Counted from the stretch's first letter, positions 45,419-56,009 are shown. The stretch: DNA of 58,912 nucleotides from an uncultured Rhodospirillaceae bacterium (GCA_943787205.1 CALSLN010000025.1:1-58912); one strand, 5' to 3'. Notes: generated by a model not told the origin, from the sequence alone. Translations and numbers: made by a program.

Positions 45419-45877
45419 ATGGATGACAAAGATAGGAAGATACTAACCCTCCTGCAGGAGGACGCGATGATGCCGGTTGCGGAAGTTGCGAGCCATGTTG
45501 GCTTATCAACAACCCCCTGCTGGCGCCGCATCCAGAAGCTTGAGGAAGAAGGGGTCATCCGGAAGCGGGTCGCCCTGCTCGACCGACACAAGCTTAATGT
45601 GGGCGTCACGGTCTTTGTTGCCGTCAAAACCCGACATCACGTCTTGGATTGGCTAGAAAAATTCAAAGCTGCACTGGACGCTATACCGGAAGTTGTTGAG
45701 GCTTACAGGTTATCCGGTGAGGTCGACTATTTGCTGCGTATTGTTGTTCCCGACATTGGAGCCTACGACGAAGTTTATAAGAGGCTCATCGAGAAAGTAG
45801 AATTCTCCGATGTCAGCTCAAGCTTCGCGATGGAAGACATGAAATTTACGACAGCCCTGCCTGTAAAATACATCTGA
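45419..45877 (+). CDS. Lrp/AsnC family transcriptional regulator
   Basis: A 152-residue regulator with N-terminal HTH (DRKILTLLQEDAMMPVAEVASHVGLSTTPCWRRIQKLEEEGVI) and a C-terminal ligand-binding (RAM) domain: DAIPEVVEAYRLSGEVDYLLRIVVPD and the ending FAMEDMKFTTALPVKYI. Such proteins sense amino acids and regulate transport or catabolism. It stands alone between DUF6356 and a short minus-strand gene; its target is not evident here. Confidence 0.95.
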   Translation: MDDKDRKILTLLQEDAMMPVAEVASHVGLSTTPCWRRIQKLEEEGVIRKRVALLDRHKLNVGVTVFVAVKTRHHVLDWLEKFKAALDAIPEVVEAYRLSGEVDYLLRIVVPDIGAYDEVYKRLIEKVEFSDVSSSFAMEDMKFTTALPVKYI

Positions 45878-45901
45878 CTTACGGGCCGGAAAAGCTAGGT
45901 T

Positions 45902-46222
45902 TCAGGGGTCGGGTGGCGTCTCGTTATCGTATTCGGTGTAGAGCGCTTTAAGAATACGGTCGAGAAATTTGCCGCGCCATTCTTCGCGCGCCTTGGCTTC
46001 GTCTTCGTTCGGACGGAAGCTCTCTATGTCACCTTCAGTGTAGACACCTTTGGTTGCCGCGAGGCGCTCGTGCGTATCCAACCTGTCACGCATGACCGAC
46101 ATTTCAGATGCAAGCTCCATCACCATGGATAAGAGCCGATCAATATTAGGGTCAGCAAAAAAATGCGGGTTACGTCCCTTGATTGGATTTAGGGCTGGGT
46201 TCTCGGCATCGTCTTTAGGCAT
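45902..46222 (-). CDS. hypothetical protein
   Basis: A 106-residue acidic protein: MPKDDAENPALNPIKGRNPHFF, then a helical stretch DRLLSMVMELASEMSVMRDRLDTHERLAATKG and a polar C-terminus ending in TPPDP. No known domain is recognised. The central helix looks like a coiled coil. The gene follows the Atm1-like exporter gene on the same strand's downstream side (stop of exporter at 46280) with 57 bases between them, so it may be co-transcribed with it. Confidence 0.7.
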   Translation of the reverse strand: MPKDDAENPALNPIKGRNPHFFADPNIDRLLSMVMELASEMSVMRDRLDTHERLAATKGVYTEGDIESFRPNEDEAKAREEWRGKFLDRILKALYTEYDNETPPDP

Positions 46223-46279
46223 CGCTGTTCTCTCTTTGCAAAACGGGCGGCTTAACCATGAGACCTGAAGGAACCAGGC

Positions 46280-48154
46280 CTAGACGGTATTCACCGCTTG
46301 ATCTTTAGCATCCTCACCAATATTTGACGCAACGGTATGATCTTCGTCAACTGTCGCGTCGGCAAAGGATTTTTGCTGGCGTTTCCATGCGGAGGCATAC
46401 GCGCCATCAGCGGCCATCAGAACAGCATGGGTGCCGCGCTCAACGACCTCGCCTTCTTCAAGTACAAGGATCTCGTCAGCATCGACAATCGTTGAAAGTC
46501 GGTGGGCGATCATAACAGTCGTCCTGCCGGCGCTCACCTCTGCCAGATTCGCCTGTATCTCTTTCTCCGTATGGGTATCGAGGGCCGATGTTGCCTCGTC
46601 AAAGAGCAGGATTGGAGAGCCCTTTATGATTACACGCGCGATCGCAACACGCTGCTTTTCTCCACCGGACAATTTAAGACCGCGCTCACCAACGCGCGTC
46701 TCATAGCCGTCTGGAAGCGCAGAGATGAACGTCTCGATGTGAGCCATCCGTGCAGCGTCTTCGAGTTCCGTGTCTTCGATCCCGGGCTTGGCGTAAGATA
46801 AATTGTATTTGAGCGTGTTGTTAAACAGGACTGTATCCTGCGGCACGATACCAATCTCCGCTCTCAGACTTTGTTGCGTGACATCTGAGATATCCTGGCC
46901 ATCAATCTTAATACTGCCAGACGTGACGTCGTACATTCGAAACAACAAGCGGCCTATGGTCGATTTTCCGGATCCTGTCGGCCCGACAATTGCCACCGAC
47001 TTTCCAGCAGGCACATCAAAAGACACACCCTTGAGAATTGGACGACGCTCATCATACGCGAACGTCACATTCTCAAATGATATATGCCCACCGCTCAACG
47101 TTAGAGGGTCGGCGTTCTCTTTATCTTTGACGTCTGGCTCTTCATCTAAGATATCGAACATTTTTTCCAGGTCCACGAGCGCCTGCTTAATGTTGCGGTA
47201 TACGAAACCAAAAAAGTTCAGCGGCTGTGCAAGTTGCAACATATACGTATTGACCATGACGAAGTCGCCCTGCGTCATTGTGCCATTCACGACACCAAAA
47301 CCAGCCATAACCATAAGCGCGGTAACACCGATAGAAATAATCGCCGATTGGCCAATATTCATATAGGCCAGAGAGACTTGAGTTCGCACAGAGGCCTGCT
47401 CATAGTTCTCCATAACGGAATCATATTCCGCCGTTTCAAGCTTCTCGTTCCCAAACGCTTTGACCGTCTCGTAGTTGAGTAAGCTATCAATGGCACGCGT
47501 GTTGGCCTGGTTATCCAACTGGTTCATTTCACGTCGGAACTTAAGGCGCCATTCCGTCGTATAGGCGGTAAAGACGACGTACACCGCAACTGTCGAAAAT
47601 GTCGCGAACGCAAACCAAGCGTCGAAGGCACCCCAGAGGATTATCGTCACCAACCCGACCTCAAATAAAGTCGGGAAGAGGTTAAACAACGTAATCGAAA
47701 GCAGAGTCTGGATCGCGACCGTGCCGCGTTCAATGGATCGCGACAGTCCGCCAGTCTGACGTTGCAGATGATACTTGAGGGACAGACGATGCAAGTGCTC
47801 AAGAATAGCGAGCGCCGATTTGCGAACAGCACGCACGCCGACTTTCGCAAATATGGCATCCCTCACCTGGCCGAAGGCAAGTGACATGAGGCGGGCTGCG
47901 CCATATGCCAGGATAATCCATAGCGGTAGCGCCGCCAGGCTGCCATCTAACGCGTCGACAGCGAGTTTCAGAAAGTAGGGAACAAAAACGTTTGCAATCT
48001 TGGCTAACACAATGGCCAGCAACGCAAATACGACCCGCGCTTTGATCTCAAAATCACCCTTTGGCCAAAGAAACGGCCATAGGGATTTCAAGACGTCAAT
48101 ATCTCCGCGTCGACGGGCATTATCTTCTGGGAGCGGGCTCTGTGCAGGACGCAC
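46280..48154 (-). CDS. Atm1-like ABC transporter (permease and ATPase fused)
   Basis: A 624-residue ABC half-transporter with a six-helix N-terminal membrane domain and one ATPase domain, close to the mitochondrial Atm1/bacterial homologs that export glutathione persulfide or conjugates from the cytosol. Family-specific segments include QTGGLSRSIERGTVAIQTLL and NYETVKAFGNEKLE. The ATPase carries Walker A GPTGSGKST, signature LSGGEKQRVAIAR, Walker B ILLFDEATSALD and the switch histidine in MIAHRLS. It may tie to the Fe-S and glutathione genes elsewhere in the window. It is downstream of no regulator. Confidence 0.94.
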   Translation of the reverse strand: MRPAQSPLPEDNARRRGDIDVLKSLWPFLWPKGDFEIKARVVFALLAIVLAKIANVFVPYFLKLAVDALDGSLAALPLWIILAYGAARLMSLAFGQVRDAIFAKVGVRAVRKSALAILEHLHRLSLKYHLQRQTGGLSRSIERGTVAIQTLLSITLFNLFPTLFEVGLVTIILWGAFDAWFAFATFSTVAVYVVFTAYTTEWRLKFRREMNQLDNQANTRAIDSLLNYETVKAFGNEKLETAEYDSVMENYEQASVRTQVSLAYMNIGQSAIISIGVTALMVMAGFGVVNGTMTQGDFVMVNTYMLQLAQPLNFFGFVYRNIKQALVDLEKMFDILDEEPDVKDKENADPLTLSGGHISFENVTFAYDERRPILKGVSFDVPAGKSVAIVGPTGSGKSTIGRLLFRMYDVTSGSIKIDGQDISDVTQQSLRAEIGIVPQDTVLFNNTLKYNLSYAKPGIEDTELEDAARMAHIETFISALPDGYETRVGERGLKLSGGEKQRVAIARVIIKGSPILLFDEATSALDTHTEKEIQANLAEVSAGRTTVMIAHRLSTIVDADEILVLEEGEVVERGTHAVLMAADGAYASAWKRQQKSFADATVDEDHTVASNIGEDAKDQAVNTV

Positions 48155-48237
48155 GATATTGCTGCCTCATCTGGTTGTGACGGTGATTGCTAGAGTCAGC
48201 TTGTGGCATGGCCACTTGTGCCAACGCAACAAATGAA

Positions 48238-48264
48238 AAGGGCGTAGACCATGTCTACGCCCTT
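48238..48264 (-). terminator. strong intrinsic terminator after the repeat protein gene
   Basis: AAGGGCGTAGAC and GTCTACGCCCTT are perfect 12-base arms around a three-base loop, followed on the minus strand by TTTTCATTT. It lies about 30 bases beyond the stop of the gene at 48296. Confidence 0.85.
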
Positions 48265-48295
48265 AAGAATTTTCGAACCTTAATAGATGCTCTGT

Positions 48296-49462
48296 TTAAA
48301 CCGTCACCGGCTCGACATCAGGCTCACCTATAACTGTTAGCGCTTCGCCATAACCGGCAACATCAGAGTACAACTCAAGCTCTCCGTATAGCTTCTTTGG
48401 TTCCTGCTCATGGCCGCCAGCACCGGCAGACTGAGATTCAACCTGCTGGGCTTTGTCATAAAGAGACGCATCGGGCTGTCCGTCGCCACCAGCATTGGCT
48501 GTTGTGGGTGCGTCTTGTGCGCTGTCATAGTACTTGCGGTCACCATCTTCAGGGGCAAACCGCCCAGATTCCGACTGAGCAACTTTGTCATAGAACTTTT
48601 GCTCGCCGGTTCCGGCTTCATAAAATTTACCGCTTTCCGGCTGACCCGCTTTATCTGAAAATTTCTGGGCACCATCAGTATCGGCCGCAAAGCGTCCAAT
48701 CACGACTTCAGCGCCATCACCATAGAACTTCTGGTCCACTGGAGCGCCGTCCGAAAAACTGCCCTGACTGGCGATTTCTTCAGCAGCAACGTATTTCTTT
48801 GCCACTGTGCCGTCTTCGCTTGAACCACCAGAGAGAACCTGAGGGTCACCGAACTTCTTGAGCGGCGCTGCTGCCTGCTCTTCAGCGACCGTTGGTTGCT
48901 GCGGCGCTTCGTTTGTTTCAGCCCGCGGCGCCAAGGATCTCTGGATTTCTTGTTGCTGAACTTGTTCCGCAGTGTTGGAGCTCTCTGCGCGCGCTTGCCC
49001 ACGTGCCGCATACGTAAACGAAGAATCCCGAGCACGGGTTGCCCGCTGTGACTCTAGAAGATCAACGCGACCATCTGCGTTATTGTCAAAGCGCTGAACA
49101 ACGTCGACCGTGCCAACAATTTCAGCGGCGCTTCGACCGAGGTCAAAGTCCTTAACCTCAACTCTATTCGCCCGAGGAGGCGTCTCAGAGCGAGAAACAT
49201 TTTATTGTGCTTCTGCTGCACGTCTTGCCTACTGCTCAGCGCCAGCCTGCCTATTTTGGCGGCTATCTGCTTGAGGTTGGTCAGGCTTGGACTGTCGCGC
49301 CACTGCATCAGCAGCAGGCGCGCCGGACGGCCGCGCAGCAACAGCAGAGTTTTGGGGGTTTGCTTCCTGGTTTGAACCAGAAGCACCAAATCCTCGCAGC
49401 TGACGTTCAGCGGCAAGGGATTGCTGCAATGATGCCGCCGAATTTGTCACGACTTCGGTCAT
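48296..49462 (-). pseudogene. acidic repeat protein with EF-hand loop and two in-frame stops
   Basis: One frame runs from the ATG at 49462 to the TAA at 48296 (389 codons), broken only by TAG at codon 78 (49229-49231) and TAA at codon 87 (49202-49204). Glutamine would fit both (GAEQ-stop-ARRAAEAQ-stop-NVSR). Beyond them the frame is open and well formed: an EF-hand calcium loop at 126-137 (FDNNADGRVDLLE), then an acidic repeat region with motifs KFYGDG, KFSDKAGQPESGKFY, KFYDKVAQSESGRF, KYYDSA and SLYDKAQQVES. The N-terminus (MTEVVTNSAASLQQSLAAERQL) lacks a signal peptide. A strong terminator follows. Function unknown. Confidence 0.7.
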
Positions 49463-49606
49463 GGTATCGCCCTTTCTAAGCGACGGATTCTTTCTGTGAC
49501 GGCTTCTGCGTCAGTGTCTTGATACCTCGGATCAGGCCTAAGCTCAACGAAAGGGACTATAAATCGAAGGGCTATAAAGGTTTCTGACCGAAACTATAAA
49601 TGTCAA

Positions 49607-51064
49607 CTAGAAAGCCCCCCCCATCAGTAAGTACTTGATTTCTATGTAATCTTCGATGCCGTAGCGAGACCCTTCCCGGCCAATCCCCGATTCCTTAACA
49701 CCACCAAAGGGTGCAACTTCGGTGGATATAATGCCCTCATTGATTCCCACCATACCGTACTCAAGCGACTCGGCGACTCGCCATACTCTGCCTAGGTTTT
49801 GGCCATAGAAGTACGCAGCCAAACCATATTGCGTGTCATTCGCCATCGTGATTGCTTCTTGCTCAGTAGAAAAGCGGAAAAGTGGCGCAACTGGGCCAAA
49901 AACCTCCTCTTTGGCCATAGCCATATCGGTAGTCATACCCGTTAGAATTGTGGGCTGGAAGTACGTTCGGCCAAGATCATGGCGCTTCCCCCCAGATAAG
50001 ACGATAGCGCCACCGTCAACAGCATTGGCAACCAAGCCCTCCACCTTCAAGAGCGCGGCTTCGTCGATGAGAGGCCCTTGGTCCACGTCACCCTCTAGGC
50101 CATTACCGACCTTTAGGGCCCCGACCGCTGCTGCCAACTTCTCGGCAAACGCGTCATAGACACCATCTTGAACAAGGAACCGATTGGCACACACACAGGT
50201 TTGCCCTGTATTGCGGTACTTTGAGGCCATCGCCCCCTCTACAGCCGCATCGAGGTCTGCGTCATCAAACACGATAAAGGGCGCGTTACCGCCAAGCTCA
50301 AGCGACACTTTTTTGACTGTCCCGGAACATTGCGCCATGAGGCGTTTGCCGACGTCGGTCGACCCAGTGAACGTAAACTTGCGAACAGCAGAGTGGCTCG
50401 TCAGAACGTCGCCAACTACAGCCGCTTTAGACGTCGGCACCACGTTAAACACACCAGATGGCAAACCCGCGCGCTCACCGAGTTCGGCCATTGCTAAAGC
50501 AGACAAAGGCGTTTGCGCTGCTGGCTTAACAACGAAAGTGCATCCGGCCGCAAGCGCGGGAGCAGCTTTTCGTGTGATCATGGCATTCGGAAAATTCCAC
50601 GGCGTGACAGCACCGACAACGCCAATCGGTTGCTTTAGGACGACAATTTTCTTGCCGGCCTGGTGACTTGGAATAATGTCGCCGTAGATACGCTTTGCTT
50701 CCTCGGCGAACCACTCAATGAAACTCGCGCCGTAGGCAACCTCACCCATCGATTCTTTGAACGGTTTGCCCTGCTCAGCCGTCATAATCTTTGCCAGGTC
50801 GCTCTGGTTCTCCAAAAGGAGCTCGAACCACCGACGGAGAATACCAGCCCGCTCTTTCGCAGGCTTAGCACTCCATCCAGGAAATGCCGCTTGCGCCGCC
50901 TCGACGGCTGCGGTTGCATCGTCGGACGTGCAGTCTGAAACTCCCGCCAAGACGCCACCTGACGCAGGGTTCGTGACTTCGAAAGTGTTACCGGAGGCCC
51001 CTGCAACCCATGCACCGTTAATGAAGGCGTCCGTTTTCAGGAGCGTCGAGTCTGAAAGATTCAT
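49607..51064 (-). CDS. gabD: succinate-semialdehyde dehydrogenase
   Basis: A 485-residue NAD(P)-dependent aldehyde dehydrogenase, best matched to GabD, which oxidises succinate semialdehyde in GABA breakdown. Visible are VTNPASGGVLAGV, MTAEQGKPFKE, VGAVTPWNFPNAMITRK, FTGSTDVGKRLM, the general-base Glu in VSLELGGNAPF and the catalytic Cys in NTGQTCVCAN, plus the GabD-type ending GIGREGSRYGIEDYIEIKYL. The start at 51064 has AGGA eight bases upstream. It starts ten bases after the stop of the AhpD-like gene on the same strand, so the two form an operon. Confidence 0.93.
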   Translation of the reverse strand: MNLSDSTLLKTDAFINGAWVAGASGNTFEVTNPASGGVLAGVSDCTSDDATAAVEAAQAAFPGWSAKPAKERAGILRRWFELLLENQSDLAKIMTAEQGKPFKESMGEVAYGASFIEWFAEEAKRIYGDIIPSHQAGKKIVVLKQPIGVVGAVTPWNFPNAMITRKAAPALAAGCTFVVKPAAQTPLSALAMAELGERAGLPSGVFNVVPTSKAAVVGDVLTSHSAVRKFTFTGSTDVGKRLMAQCSGTVKKVSLELGGNAPFIVFDDADLDAAVEGAMASKYRNTGQTCVCANRFLVQDGVYDAFAEKLAAAVGALKVGNGLEGDVDQGPLIDEAALLKVEGLVANAVDGGAIVLSGGKRHDLGRTYFQPTILTGMTTDMAMAKEEVFGPVAPLFRFSTEQEAITMANDTQYGLAAYFYGQNLGRVWRVAESLEYGMVGINEGIISTEVAPFGGVKESGIGREGSRYGIEDYIEIKYLLMGGAF

Positions 51065-51074
51065 AGTTAGCGTC

Positions 51075-51659
51075 CTAGCGATTGCGACCATGGTATTCAG
51101 GATTCGGCATCATATCGACAGCCGTAGCAACACGGTTCGACATATTAAAGAAACCAGCTGTGTCTGCGATGTCGAATATTTCTTCGTCGCTGAACCCAAC
51201 ATCTCTTAGCGATTGCCGATTGGAATCGCCAATTTCGCTCGGCGTCACAGTCATCGTATACGCAAAATCTAACATTGCGCGTTGGCGCGGTTCTAAATCG
51301 GCGACCCGGTAATTGATGGCCAACATTTCCCCTAACTGGGGATCATCAGATAATTCACGGACGGCTTGTCCATGTGCGACAACGCAATAGAAACAATGGT
51401 TGGTCGAGGACACGACCACTGCAATCATCTCACGCTCCAACTTGCTAAGGCCGCTCTCGCCCAGCATGAGTTCATTATAGGTGGATACAAAAGTCTTCAA
51501 CTTTGCCGGCCGAGACGCATAGGACAGCAGCACATTGGGGACAATGCCGAGCTTTTCCTCGCATATCTTGAGGTATTTCTTCATCCCCTCATCAAGGGTT
51601 GCATCTAACTCCTCTGCAGTGGGAGTTTTAAGTGCCATGACATGTGATGGCTGAGGCAT
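51075..51659 (-). CDS. AhpD/carboxymuconolactone decarboxylase-family peroxidase-related protein
   Basis: About 194 residues of the peroxidase-related (AhpD-like, CMD domain) family. The redox CxxC is in NHCFYCVVAHGQAV, the standard AhpD motif with its following His. Other family segments are EEKLGIVPNVLLSYASRPAKLKTFVSTYNELML and ALLDFAYTMTVTPSEI. The ATG at 51659 is preferred because GGAG lies eight bases upstream; a TTG at 51677 is possible. It precedes gabD by ten bases, so it may detoxify peroxides or act on a small substrate in that pathway. Confidence 0.9.
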   Translation of the reverse strand: MPQPSHVMALKTPTAEELDATLDEGMKKYLKICEEKLGIVPNVLLSYASRPAKLKTFVSTYNELMLGESGLSKLEREMIAVVVSSTNHCFYCVVAHGQAVRELSDDPQLGEMLAINYRVADLEPRQRAMLDFAYTMTVTPSEIGDSNRQSLRDVGFSDEEIFDIADTAGFFNMSNRVATAVDMMPNPEYHGRNR

Positions 51660-51712
51660 TAGCTGGTCTCCGGACAATGTTTTGCAAACGCTACGAATAA
51701 GGGGCTCATTCT

Positions 51713-52132
51713 TTGGCTTTATTCAAACTCAAACCTGTCAGCATGATAGATTTTCCAGCACTTAAACGCGCCCAATCACCCAATACATGCCTCATTTGCC
51801 CAACCGGTTTTAGCGCGAGCACGCCAGACCAGGAAGCTCCAATATTTCAGCACCCACGCGAAGACCTTATTCCCGCATGGGAATCTATGATCAAGGACCA
51901 GCCAAGGACGGAAGAAATACACAGGCGAGACGACGGGTTTCACCGGACTTTCGTACAAAGAACCAAGTTTGCTGGATTCCCAGACGTGATATCGGTCGAA
52001 TTTCTCTCTCTGACAGCGACATCGTCAACACTAGCCCTCTATAGCCGGTCTCAGTACGGCCGGAGCGATTTAGGCGTGAACCAGAGACGGGCCAACGTTT
52101 GGCTTTCAGACCTCGCAGGGCGCCTAGGTTAA
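51713..52132 (+). CDS. DUF1499-like protein
   Basis: About 139 residues matching DUF1499, a common proteobacterial family of unknown function. The signature AQSPNTCLICPTGFSAS and WESMIKDQPRTEEIHRRDDGFHRTFVQRTKFAGFPDVISVEFLSLTATSSTLALYSRSQYGRSDLGVNQRR is clearly that family. The start is uncertain: TTG at 51713 has AAGGGG seven bases upstream, while the ATG at 51743 (MIDFPALK) is the more usual type but has no ribosome site. It is divergent from the AhpD-like gene with a short shared region. Confidence 0.9.
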   Translation: MALFKLKPVSMIDFPALKRAQSPNTCLICPTGFSASTPDQEAPIFQHPREDLIPAWESMIKDQPRTEEIHRRDDGFHRTFVQRTKFAGFPDVISVEFLSLTATSSTLALYSRSQYGRSDLGVNQRRANVWLSDLAGRLG

Positions 52133-52247
52133 ATCATAGTTATACTTGCGGTCGCGGGCGTCACACGGTTTGCATCCCGCCCCTGAATTCTATAAACGAA
52201 CCCCAGGATTTGCCGCTTTTTGAGCCTTCGCAGAAAAGTATAGAGCC

Positions 52248-53318
52248 ATGACCTCTTCAAGACAGGATCGCCGCGCCCAACTTGCGGCAGCCATCCAGTC
52301 CCGCATTCTCGTTTTGGATGGGGCGATGGGTACAATGATCCAATCCTACGATCTCGATGAAGCCGCCTTTCGCGGCGACCGGTTTAAGGACTGGACGCAC
52401 GATCTGCGGGGCAACAATGACCTGCTCTGTCTGACTCAACCGGAGATCCTCAGCGAGATTCACCGCGCCTACTTGGATGCTGGCGCTGACATCTTAGAAA
52501 CGAACACGTTTAGCTCGACATCCATTGCTCAAGCGGACTACGGCCTTCAAGATTATGCCCGCGAGTTAAATCTGGAATCTGCCCGGTCTGCCCGCAAGGT
52601 TTGTGACGACGTCACTGCGTTGACGCCCGATAAGCCTCGGTTCGTTGCAGGCACCCTAGGCCCAACCAACCGCACCGCGTCTATATCACCGGACGTCAAC
52701 GATCCGGCCAAACGCAACACCAGCTTTGATGAACTTCGTACAGCGTACTTTGAGGCTGTTGAAGGGTTGGTCGAAGGCGGCGCCGACCTCTTAATGGTTG
52801 AGACGATTTTCGACACGCTCAATGCTAAAGCAGCGCTCTTTGCCATCGAAGACGTCTTCGAGAAAACAGGGGATCGTTTACCCGTGATGATCTCGGGTAC
52901 GATTACAGATGCATCCGGTCGGACCCTCTCTGGTCAAACAGCGGAAGCCTTTTGGAATTCAGTCCGTCACGTGGCACCGTTCACCATTGGACTCAATTGT
53001 GCTCTCGGAGCTGAACAACTGAGGCCTTACGTTTCTGAAATTTCCCGCATAGCCGACACCAACCTCTGCACCTACCCTAACGCGGGCCTCCCCAATGAAT
53101 TTGGGGAGTACGATCAAAGCCCCGAAGAGATGGGTGCGCTAATTGGCTCTTGGGCTGATGATGGTTTGGTGAATGCCGTTGGCGGGTGCTGTGGCACGAC
53201 CCCAGACCACATCCGGGCTATTGCAGACGCCGTGGATGGCAAAGCGCCACGGGTCATTCCAACCGTAGAACGGAAACTCCGTTTGTCGGGCCTCGAGCCT
53301 TTTGCGTTGGCATCATGA
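52248..53318 (+). CDS. metH: methionine synthase, homocysteine-binding domain (separate gene)
   Basis: A 356-residue protein corresponding to the N-terminal homocysteine methyltransferase domain of MetH. It begins with [23 protein letters not shown] and contains the zinc ligands in GLNCALG and [13 protein letters not shown]. It ends [12 protein letters not shown] with TGA overlapping the ATG of the next gene (ATGA at 53315-53318), so the two halves are translated in turn. This two-gene MetH organisation occurs in some alphaproteobacteria; the alternative is a frameshift in a fused gene, but the start-stop overlap favours a natural split. No damage lies inside this half. Confidence 0.9.
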   Translation: MTSSRQDRRAQLAAAIQSRILVLDGAMGTMIQSYDLDEAAFRGDRFKDWTHDLRGNNDLLCLTQPEILSEIHRAYLDAGADILETNTFSSTSIAQADYGLQDYARELNLESARSARKVCDDVTALTPDKPRFVAGTLGPTNRTASISPDVNDPAKRNTSFDELRTAYFEAVEGLVEGGADLLMVETIFDTLNAKAALFAIEDVFEKTGDRLPVMISGTITDASGRTLSGQTAEAFWNSVRHVAPFTIGLNCALGAEQLRPYVSEISRIADTNLCTYPNAGLPNEFGEYDQSPEEMGALIGSWADDGLVNAVGGCCGTTPDHIRAIADAVDGKAPRVIPTVERKLRLSGLEPFALAS

Positions 53319-55989
53319 GCAAGGACGCCTCGGCCACATTCGTTAATATCGGTGAGCGTACAAATGTCACCGGCTCGGCGAAATTCAAAAAATTAATCCT
53401 GAACGACGACTATGAAGCCGCGTTAGATGTCGCGCGCCAACAAGTAGAGAGCGGCGCGCAAATTATCGACATCAATATGGACGAAGCAATGCTGGACTCA
53501 GAAGCGGCGATGACCCGCTTCATGAACCTGATTGCATCTGAACCCGATATCAGCCGCGTTCCAATCATGATCGATTCCTCAAAATGGACGGTCATTGAGG
53601 CTGGCCTCAAGTGCGTACAAGGAAAGTCGATCGTTAATTCGATTAGCCTTAAAGAAGGGGAAGAGCCGTTTTTTGAGCAAGCCCGTAAACTGAAGCGTTA
53701 CGGGGCAGCCGTTGTTGTCATGGCCTTTGATCAGGACGGGCAGGCAGATACGGCCGATCGCAAAGTCGAAATTTGTACGCGGTCATACAAGCTACTCACT
53801 GAGAAAATTGGGTTCCCGCCTGAAGACATCATTTTTGATCCCAACATCTTCGCTGTCGCGACGGGGATCGAAGAACACAACGGCTATGCGTTGGACTTTA
53901 TTGAAGCGACGCGCCGGATCAAAGAGACTCTTCCCCATTGTCATGTGTCTGGCGGCGTCTCCAACATCTCGTTCTCGTTCCGCGGCAACGAGCCTATCCG
54001 CGAGGCCATGCACTCGGTCTTTCTGTATTATGCCATTCAAGCTGGGATGGACATGGGCATCGTCAATGCCGGACAACTCGCAGTCTACGCTGACATTCCA
54101 GAGAACCTAAAAGAGCGCGTTGAAGACGTCATCCTGAACCGCCGCGATGATGCGACCGACCGTTTGCTAGAGATTGCGGACGAATATCGAGGCGCCGGGA
54201 AAAAACGGGTCGTCGATTTGGCCTGGCGTGAGAAGACCGTTCAAGAACGCCTAAGCCACGCGCTCGTAAATGGCATCACCGACTTCATCGATGAAGATAC
54301 GGAAGAAGCACGCCTGCAAGCAGAGCGACCATTACACGTCATCGAAGGTCCGTTGATGGATGGTATGAACGTCGTCGGCGACCTCTTCGGTTCCGGCAAG
54401 ATGTTTTTGCCACAGGTCGTCAAAAGCGGCTCGCGTTATGAAGAAAGCGGTCGCGCATCTGATTCCTTTTATCGAAGAAGAGAAAGCGAAGAACCCCAAT
54501 GCTGACTCTGGGGCAAAGGGGGAAAATCGTTCTCGCAACGGTCAAAGGTGACGTACACGACATTGGCAAAAATATTGTTGGTGTTGTTTTGCAATGTAAC
54601 AACTTCGATATCGTTGACCTCGGAGTCATGGTCCCTTGCGCGAAAATCCTGGAGACAGCCAAGGCCGAGAATGCGGATATCATTGGATTGTCAGGCCCTC
54701 ATCACACCGAGCCTTGAAGAGATGAGCTACGTTGCCAGTGAGATGAAACGACTGGGAATGGACACGCCGCTTCTTATCGGCGGTGCCACGACATCGAAGG
54801 TGCATACAGCCGTAAAGATTGCGCCAAAATATGATTGCTCAACCATATATGTAACCGACGCATCACGTGCTGTTGGCGTCGCTAGTAAGTTGCTGTCGGA
54901 CACTCTGAAAGATGACTTCGTTGATGGTGTCAAAACTGAATACGAAGAAGTCAGAGCTGCCCACGAGCGCGGGCAAAGCAAAAAGAAGCGCCAAGCCTTC
55001 GCGGGATGCGCAATCGAACGCCTTTAAGATTGATTGGTCGTCATACGACCAACAACAACCCAACACTCCAGGCATTACGGTCTTCGATGACTATGATCTC
55101 GCTGAATTAGCCGCGTGCATCGATTGGTCGCCATTCTTCGCTACCTGGGAACTAAGAGGAACATACCCTAAGATTCTGGATGACTCTTTGGTCGGTGAGA
55201 CAGCGCGTGCATTGTACAAAGACGCGCAAGTCATGCTGCAACAAATCATCGGCGAAAAGTGGTTAACCGCGAAAGCTATCGTCGGCCTATGGCCAGCGAA
55301 TTCAATTGGAGATGACATCGAAGTCTATGGGGATGCCGATCGATCAACGGTCTTACAAACATTCCACATGCTCCGTCAGCAGATGCCACGCCAAGGATCG
55401 GCGCGGGCAAACATGTCCCTCGCCGACTTCATTGCCCCTCGAGACACTGACATCACAGATACCTTGGGTGCGTTTGTGGTCACCACTGGGCACGGAATAG
55501 ACGCCCACGTCAAAGCGTTTGAGGACGCTCATGACGACTACAATTCAATTCTTCTTAAAGCCTTAGCGGACCGCCTCGCTGAAGCCTTCGCAGAACGGCT
55601 TCACCAAAAAGTCCGTAAGGAACTCTGGGGATACGCAGAGGCCGAAGATTTTGAGAACGAAGATCTGATTGGTGAGCAATACCAAGGCATACGGCCCGCA
55701 CCAGGATACCCGGCAAGTCCAGACCATACAGAGAAAGGTCTACTTTGGGACTTGCTCGACGCGGAGAAACATACGGGTGTCTCGCTGACGGATAGTTATG
55801 CGATGTGGCCGGGGGCCTCTTCTGTATCTGGGCTATACTTTGGTCATCCGGACAGCCGTTACTTTGGTGTTGGTAAGATTGAGCGCGACCAAGGTCGCTC
55901 ACTATGCCAACCGAAAGGGCCTAGATCAGCAGACCATGGAACGCTGGCTAGCACCAAACCTCAACTACGAGCCTGGCGAAAAAGACTAA
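53315..55989 (+). CDS. metH: methionine synthase, pterin, cobalamin and activation domains (five frameshifts)
   Basis: The remaining MetH domains, about 889 residues once corrected. The pterin-binding domain begins [16 protein letters not shown] and runs through [13 protein letters not shown] and [14 protein letters not shown]. The cobalamin domain has [21 protein letters not shown] with the lower-ligand His in DVHDIG. The C-terminal SAM-binding activation domain includes [25 protein letters not shown] and [11 protein letters not shown], and the ending [10 protein letters not shown]. Five single-base extras break the frame: at 54428-54429, 54518-54522, 54696-54698, 55003-55005 and 55893-55894, all in G or C runs. 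Each side reads as perfect MetH, so error is more likely than decay. Confidence 0.85.
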
Positions 55990-56009
55990 GCTAAGCCTTG
56001 GGCAGGCTG

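Noticed and set aside
52133..52247. Possible SAM, SAH or cobalamin riboswitch before metH
   Set aside because: The 115-base gap is short and I could not find the conserved cores of SAM-II, SAH or cobalamin riboswitches. A covariance search would settle it.
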